Origin: Enterobacter sp. SA187
GTDB lineage: Bacteria; Pseudomonadota; Gammaproteobacteria; Enterobacterales; Enterobacteriaceae
Direction of reading: 5' to 3'
NCBI RefSeq assembly: GCF_001888805.2
Contig: NZ_CP019113.1
Location: 930,001 to 994,000, forward strand
Length of the DNA stretch: 64,000 bases
Positions 59,017 through 64,000 of this stretch are shown in pieces. Position 1 is the first letter of the stretch, and the number at the start of each line of letters is the position of its first letter. Below the pieces are notes generated by a model. That model was not told the DNA's origin and made no database searches. It saw only the letters and a list, made by a program, of their open reading frames with translations. The position numbers and the translations under genes were made by a program.

Positions 59017-60732
59017 ATGAGACTACACCTCTGCTATGCGCTCATGTGCGGCGCGGTGCTCGGCATCGCCCGGGCGGATACCCTCCCCGCCATTATCGAT
59101 CCGGTTAACCCGTCAAAAGCCGTACCTGGCGAACAGGATCCCACTGCGGTTCAACGCCGCGCGCCGACGGTGACGGTCCCAAAATCCGCCACGCAGCTCA
59201 CCCCGGATACGCCGATCCTGGTCAAACATATTCAGTTTATTGGCGGCAAGCTTTACCCGCTGAAAAGCCTGCTTGCCCCCTTTCGCCCTTATGCGGGCAA
59301 AACCGTACCGCTGAAAGAGATCATCCGGCTGGTAAATGATATTACCGCCCGCTACCGGGCCGATGGCTACCCGCTCTCTTATGCCTGGCTGCCGGACAAT
59401 AATTTTCACCATGGCAAAATTAACATCGTGCTGGTCGAAGGGTATGTTGCCCACAGTGATATTAAGAGCAACAACGCCAGCATCGCCGCACGCCTGAAGC
59501 GGCTGGCGGAAAAAATGATGACCGAAAAGCCATTGCGACAGGAAACATTCGATCGCTACAGCCTGCTGATGACCCGCACGCCGGGCACCAAAGTGGATGT
59601 GAATGCGCAGCTGCCGAAGAATATTTATGGCGCGGCGGCGATGAAAGTGGACGCCAGCCAGCCGCGTATCTGGGATCTCTCTTCCACGCTCGACGTGCGC
59701 AGAGGCGAAAACCTGGCGCTGGTCAACGGCACCTTGAGCAACCTCACAAGTTATGGCGATCAGCTCGGCGTCGCCACTTTTATCCCGCTGGACGGTGAAA
59801 CCCGCAAGACTTATGTCGGGCTTAATTATCAGCAGTTCCTCACTGACGAAGGGCTGAGTATGCAGCTTCGGGGCAGCTTTTATCGTGACGATCCTGAGGA
59901 GTTCACTCCCTTGCTGAATCTTAACGGGTTCACGGTGGATGCCCGTCAGCAATCCACGCAATACAACGGCGGCATCAGTTTTGGCTATCCACTGTTGCTC
60001 ACCCGCCAGAAGCAAATCAGCCTCTCCGGCGGCGTGGACTACACCAACAAACGTAACGATATCGACCTGTTGGCGCGCGGCTTCGGGCAGACCATTCCGC
60101 TGGAATCCCAGAGTCAGCATACCCGTTATCCGGCGCTGGATCTGGGGATCACCGGCTACCGGGAATTCAGTAAGGCCAGCATCAACGCCCGGCTGAACCT
60201 GCGCCAGGGGCTGGATACCTTTGACGCGGACGTCTCTCCGGTGGCCGGTACCGATCTCAGCTTTACCCGCTGGAAAGGCAACCTGGATGCAGGCTGGATG
60301 ATGACGGAGAAATGGCGACTGAGTTCATCCATGGAAGGCGTCTGGTCTGATACCACGCTGCCGGATCCGGAGCGCGTACAGTTCGGCGCGCAGCGTTTCG
60401 GGCGCGGCTATCAGGACGGCGAAGCCAGCGGCGATTACGGCTATGGCGGTCAACTGGAGCTGCGCTACCTGCACAGTCGTAAAGAGAGCAAATGGCTGGC
60501 GACGGTACAGCCCTACGTGCTGGCCGACACCGCACGCACCTGGTATAACGCGTCCGGCTTTCGCCAGCAGCGGTTAAGCTCGGTGGCGGCGGGCGTGATG
60601 GTCGGCGATAACAAACACTATACGCTGGCGGTGGAAGCAGCCCGTCCCACGGGCGATGTGCCCACCGACAACCGCCGTCGCGACTGGCGCTATAACCTCA
60701 CCGTGACGTGGAATTTTAATAACTTACGTTAA
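59017..60732 (+). CDS. TpsB-family outer-membrane transporter (ShlB/FhaC/HecB type)
   Basis: 571 residues, usual TpsB size. Signal peptide MRLHLCYALMCGAVLGIARA. POTRA domain 1 spans about 65-145 (ILVKHIQFIGGKLYPL to INIVLVEGYV), POTRA 2 about 146-215, then a 16-strand beta-barrel. The loop-6 motif is seen as RFGRGYQDGE near 464-473 (family V/F-R-G-Y) and the last residue region ends NLTVTWNFNNLR. These proteins secrete a partner across the outer membrane. No haemagglutinin-type TpsA gene is nearby; the lipoprotein just upstream is the likely partner. Confidence 0.9.
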   Translation: MRLHLCYALMCGAVLGIARADTLPAIIDPVNPSKAVPGEQDPTAVQRRAPTVTVPKSATQLTPDTPILVKHIQFIGGKLYPLKSLLAPFRPYAGKTVPLKEIIRLVNDITARYRADGYPLSYAWLPDNNFHHGKINIVLVEGYVAHSDIKSNNASIAARLKRLAEKMMTEKPLRQETFDRYSLLMTRTPGTKVDVNAQLPKNIYGAAAMKVDASQPRIWDLSSTLDVRRGENLALVNGTLSNLTSYGDQLGVATFIPLDGETRKTYVGLNYQQFLTDEGLSMQLRGSFYRDDPEEFTPLLNLNGFTVDARQQSTQYNGGISFGYPLLLTRQKQISLSGGVDYTNKRNDIDLLARGFGQTIPLESQSQHTRYPALDLGITGYREFSKASINARLNLRQGLDTFDADVSPVAGTDLSFTRWKGNLDAGWMMTEKWRLSSSMEGVWSDTTLPDPERVQFGAQRFGRGYQDGEASGDYGYGGQLELRYLHSRKESKWLATVQPYVLADTARTWYNASGFRQQRLSSVAAGVMVGDNKHYTLAVEAARPTGDVPTDNRRRDWRYNLTVTWNFNNLR

Positions 60733-60768
60733 TGGATTGACTGAATTTTCTGTAAACCGATAATAATT

Positions 60769-61584
60769 TCATGAATTTATATGTTCCTTGCAGTAGCGCC
60801 GTTTCCAGACGGCGGGTGTTAAGCCGGTGTGCTTACGGAAAATTTTTCTGAAATAGCCGACATCGCTGAAGCCGCACAGCGTGGCAATCTCTTTCAGCGA
60901 ACACGCATCGCTGAGTAAAAACTTTTCTGCCGTCCGCACCCGCTGGCGGTGGATCGCTTCCGTCAGCGTGAGGTGAAACGTACGCCGGTAAACGCGCCCG
61001 AGGTAATCGGCATTGCAGTGTAATTCCCGCGCGAGCGTGGCGGTGGAAACGGGCAGATGATACTGCGTACGAATAAGCTGCTGCGCTTTCCAGGCAAAAG
61101 ACACTCCCCGATCGTCTTGCTGCGTTTCGGCACTTCCGGTCAGGGTAATTTGTTGCAGGATCAGTAATAAAATAAGTTCCAGAGCGGCACTGCGCGTTAA
61201 TTTTTCCTGTTCGCTCAGAAACTGGCGGAACAAGGAAATAACATATTGCGGATCCTCTGGCGTAGTATGCTGCGGTACGGTAAGCGTTAGCGTCGACTCA
61301 ACAGGCAGGCTGCTTTCCTGCACTTCAAAATGCAGCCAGTAGAATTTAAGATCGGCGGGAAAATCCTCCACGCCTACGTGACGCCGCTGTGGCCATAATA
61401 ATAGACTTTCCCCGGCGCTGACCTTAAATAGCTGCCCTTCTTCCTCGATCGTCAACATCCCCTTTTCGACGAAAATCACTTCCCATGAATTCAGTTTACG
61501 AGCCGGATGACGCCCCATACCGCGTGAAATAAATAAACCGCCATTTTGCACTTTAATCGGATGTATTATGGATAAATTAAGCAT
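60769..61584 (-). CDS. AraC-family regulator of the arabinoside genes
   Basis: 271 residues. N-terminal cupin sensor (residues about 15-110, with KVSAGESLLLWPQRRHVGVEDFP) and C-terminal double helix-turn-helix (VSTATLARELHCNADYLGRVYRRTFHLTLTEAI, then SLKEIATLCGFSDVGYFRKIFRKHTGLTPAVW). Divergent from the symporter-glycosidase operon, so it most likely activates it in the presence of the sugar. The 255-base region between holds both promoters; I see no clear operator. Confidence 0.9.
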   Translation of the reverse strand: MLNLSIIHPIKVQNGGLFISRGMGRHPARKLNSWEVIFVEKGMLTIEEEGQLFKVSAGESLLLWPQRRHVGVEDFPADLKFYWLHFEVQESSLPVESTLTLTVPQHTTPEDPQYVISLFRQFLSEQEKLTRSAALELILLLILQQITLTGSAETQQDDRGVSFAWKAQQLIRTQYHLPVSTATLARELHCNADYLGRVYRRTFHLTLTEAIHRQRVRTAEKFLLSDACSLKEIATLCGFSDVGYFRKIFRKHTGLTPAVWKRRYCKEHINS

Positions 61585-61839
61585 GAATATTCAATTTCCT
61601 GTTCTTATCGCCAATAATTAAAGGCTTATAAATTGATTATTAATGAATTATTCCCCACCAGCTCGATCGGCTTCACACTTTTCCGATGAGGTCGGGATCG
61701 TCATCTTTTTATACTTCTTTGTTGCCTTGTTGGCGGTAATAATCCGGGCAGAATTAATAAGGTCATAACCCATAATAACGGCCTGTGGTGTTTCACGGGC
61801 AACGTAAAAACGGCCTCTCCACGCTGCGAGGAGTTATCG

Positions 61840-63240
61840 ATGACCTCTACATCTCTGTCTGAAACAGATATCGCCCATTCTAATCACGACGCCCTATTAT
61901 CGGTACGCGAAAAAATAGGTTACGGCCTGGGCGATGCCGGCGGCACGGTTATTACCTGCCTGATAATGAATTTTCTTACCTTCTTTTATACCGATATTTT
62001 TGGACTAACACCGGCGTTGGTCGGCACGCTGTTTATCGCCTTACGCGTCTTTGATGCTATTTCCGATCCGGTGATGGGCATTATTGCCGATCGTACGCAA
62101 AGTCGTTGGGGACGATTTCGTCCCTGGCAGCTGTGGGTGGCCATACCGATTGGCATTATTGGTTTCCTGACCTTCACCGTACCGGATGCCAGCATGGGCG
62201 TAAAAATTGCCTGGGCGTTTGGCACCTATCTGCTGCTCTCCGTGGGCTACACGGCGATTAACGTTCCCTATTGTGCGCTGATCAATACCATGACAACCCG
62301 GCACAATGAGGTGATTTCGTGCCAGTCCTGGCGCTTCGTACTGTGCGGCGTGGCGGGATTTCTGGTCTCGGTCGGACTGCCGTGGATGGTTGACGTGCTG
62401 GGCAAGGGCGACGCCGCCCGGGGTTATCAGCTGGGCGTTGGCGTGCTGTGCACGCTCGCCGTGGTGATGTTTTTATGTTGCTTTTTCTGGGTCCGTGAAC
62501 GCGTGCCGCTGGCGCTGATGGGTAAATTTACCCTGCGCGAACACCTTGCCGGGCTGCGTAAAAACGATCAGCTGTTACTGATGCTGGTGATGTCATTCCT
62601 GCTGATCAACGTGTTCAATATTCGCGGCGGCGGCTACATGTATTTCATCACCTACGTGCTGGAGGGCAGTACGGCTTATACCTCGCTGTTTTTTACCATG
62701 GTGACTTTCGCCTCGATTTTAGGCTCGGTGATTGTTAACCCCCTGACCCGACGTATTGATGCCGTAAAACTGTATTACTACACCAATCTGGTCCTGGCCG
62801 CGCTGGCTGTCGGGATGTGGTTTTTACCGGGCGGCCCGGCGTATCAGACCCTATGGCTGGCGGTCATTCTTGGTAACGGCGTGATCCTCGGCTTCACGCT
62901 GCCGCTGCACTTTTCGCTGATGGCCTTTTCCGATGACTACGGTGAATGGAAAACCGGCGTCCGTTCTTCCGGCATGAACTTTGCCTTCAACCTGTTTTTT
63001 ATCAAGCTCGCCTGGGCATCCAGCGCCGGGATCATCAGCCTGCTTTTTATCGTCGTCGCCTACCAGCCCGGCGCAGGCAATCAAACTCCCGCCTCGCTAC
63101 AGGGCATTACGGCGATGGAAACGCTGTTGCCCGCCCTTTTCCACCTGCTGCTGGCCGTCACTATTCGTGCCTGCAAACTTAATAACCCGATGATGTCGCG
63201 TATTGCCACCGATTTGCGTCAGCGCCATGTTCAGTCCTGA
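61840..63240 (+). CDS. GPH-family sugar:cation symporter
   Basis: 466 residues, twelve helices. Glycoside-pentoside-hexuronide symporter signatures: KIGYGLGDAGGTV near 23-35, VFDAISDPVMGIIADRTQSRWGRFRPW near 66-92. GAGGAG lies 6 bases before the ATG. 10 bases before the GH127 gene, so it probably imports the oligo- or disaccharide that the enzyme cleaves. Confidence 0.92.
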   Translation: MTSTSLSETDIAHSNHDALLSVREKIGYGLGDAGGTVITCLIMNFLTFFYTDIFGLTPALVGTLFIALRVFDAISDPVMGIIADRTQSRWGRFRPWQLWVAIPIGIIGFLTFTVPDASMGVKIAWAFGTYLLLSVGYTAINVPYCALINTMTTRHNEVISCQSWRFVLCGVAGFLVSVGLPWMVDVLGKGDAARGYQLGVGVLCTLAVVMFLCCFFWVRERVPLALMGKFTLREHLAGLRKNDQLLLMLVMSFLLINVFNIRGGGYMYFITYVLEGSTAYTSLFFTMVTFASILGSVIVNPLTRRIDAVKLYYYTNLVLAALAVGMWFLPGGPAYQTLWLAVILGNGVILGFTLPLHFSLMAFSDDYGEWKTGVRSSGMNFAFNLFFIKLAWASSAGIISLLFIVVAYQPGAGNQTPASLQGITAMETLLPALFHLLLAVTIRACKLNNPMMSRIATDLRQRHVQS

Positions 63241-63250
63241 GGAGAAGATA

Positions 63251-64000
63251 ATGAAAGTAATGGAAACCGACCTGCACACGCTCAAGGTCACCGATCCGTT
63301 TTTAGGCGAGTATCAGCGTCTGGTACGCGATGTGGTGATCCCTTACCAGTGGGATGCACTGAATGATCGTATTCCGGATGCCGATCCCAGCCATGCGATT
63401 GCTAATTTCCGCATCGCCGCTGATCTGCAGGAGGGAGAATTTTACGGCATGGTTTTTCAGGACAGCGATGTGGCGAAATGGCTCGAAGCCGTCGCCTGGT
63501 CCCTGTGCCAGAAGCCCGACCCCGAACTGGAAAAGACTGCCGATGACGTCATTGCGCTGATTGCCGCCGCACAGTGTGAAGACGGTTATCTCAATACCTG
63601 GTACACGGTAAAAGCGCCCGGCGAGCGCTGGACGAATCTTGCGGAATGCCATGAATTGTACACTGCTGGCCATATGATCGAAGCGGCGGTAGCTTATTTT
63701 CAGGCCACCGGGAAACGTGCTCTGCTCGACGTGGGCTGCCGTCTTGCCGATCACATTGATCGTGTATTTGGCCCGGGCGTGGACCAGCTGCAGGGCTATG
63801 ATGGGCATCCGGAAATCGAACTGGCCCTGATGCGCCTGTATGAAGTCACCGGCGAGACGCGTTATCGCGATCTCGTGGCCTACTTCGTTGAACAGCGCGG
63901 CACTCAGCCGCATTTCTATGATACTGAGTTTGAAAAGCGTGGCGGCACCTGGCACTGGCCGAATCATGGCACCGCATGGATGGTGAAAGACAAGGCCTAT
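63251..64000 (+). CDS. GH127-type beta-L-arabinofuranosidase (partial, runs off the window)
   Basis: First 250 codons only. Opens MKVMETDLHTLKVTDPFLGEYQ with GGAG 9 bases before the ATG. The segments NFRIAADLQEGEF, QCEDGYLNTWY, ECHELYTAGHMIEAAVAYFQ and GYDGHPEIELALMRLYEVTG match the alpha/alpha-barrel of glycoside hydrolase family 127 (DUF1680). Known members release L-arabinofuranose from plant hydroxyproline-rich glycoproteins and arabinooligosaccharides. The catalytic Cys region lies beyond the window. No signal peptide, so it acts in the cytoplasm on imported sugar. Confidence 0.88.
   Translation, partial: MKVMETDLHTLKVTDPFLGEYQRLVRDVVIPYQWDALNDRIPDADPSHAIANFRIAADLQEGEFYGMVFQDSDVAKWLEAVAWSLCQKPDPELEKTADDVIALIAAAQCEDGYLNTWYTVKAPGERWTNLAECHELYTAGHMIEAAVAYFQATGKRALLDVGCRLADHIDRVFGPGVDQLQGYDGHPEIELALMRLYEVTGETRYRDLVAYFVEQRGTQPHFYDTEFEKRGGTWHWPNHGTAWMVKDKAY

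Overview
This window is chromosomal DNA from a member of the Enterobacterales, in the Enterobacter/Citrobacter/Klebsiella neighbourhood by gene content and protein similarity. I recognise about 40 genes as close orthologues of Escherichia coli K-12 genes, usually of identical length. The exact genus cannot be fixed from sequence reading alone. The window is mostly ordinary core genome, with a short accessory stretch at the right end (57.3-64 kb) and a few small insertions inside the core.

Layout. (1) 1-9.7 kb: a small CopD/HemJ-like membrane protein, cytoplasmic trehalase treF, a membrane-anchored HEPN/ankyrin-like protein, a GNAT acetyltransferase, a YgiW/YdeI-type periplasmic protein, an SDR oxidoreductase divergent from a yhjC-type LysR regulator, then yhjD and yhjE. 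(2) 9.7-23.7 kb: metE and metR around a shared control region that carries a full-length ERIC repeat and three tandem MetJ boxes, then yigM, yigL, pldB, rhtB, an Rpn-family nuclease gene, rhtC, recQ, pldA, yigI, rarD and corA. The corA leader has a corL-like leader ORF and an attenuator. (3) 24-37.4 kb: uvrD-yigB-xerC-yigA-dapF-lptM read leftwards, cyaY and cyaA convergent, the hemCDXY operon, and the small RNA gene glmZ facing hemY. (4) 37.7-50.7 kb: four tRNA genes (Arg-His-Leu-Pro), yifK, and the enterobacterial common antigen (ECA) cluster wecA-wzzE-wecB-wecC-wecD-wecE-wzxE-wecF-wzyE-wecG, which lacks the rffG/rffH pair found in E. coli. (5) 51-57.3 kb: rho, trxA, rhlB, gppA, avtA. (6) 57.6-64 kb: an aromatic-free, glycine-rich lipoprotein followed by a TpsB (two-partner secretion) outer-membrane transporter, then an AraC regulator divergent from a GPH-type sugar symporter and a GH127-type glycosidase that runs off the window.

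Most notable points. The Rpn-family gene between rhtB and rhtC has an internal, in-frame ATG with a strong Shine-Dalgarno sequence, predicting a separately translated 85-residue C-terminal product (RpnS-type intragenic antitoxin). The lipoprotein/TpsB pair looks like a non-canonical secretion system because its presumed cargo has a lipobox and heptad glycine repeats instead of a haemagglutinin-type TPS domain. glmZ has a sigma-54-type promoter with two exact TGTC-N10-GACA sites upstream, suggesting GlrR control. An ERIC element lies in the metE leader and a paired REP element lies between the LexA box and the uvrD start. Relative to E. coli, the metE-gppA block keeps its internal order but has different neighbours on both sides, so at least two rearrangement breakpoints are present.
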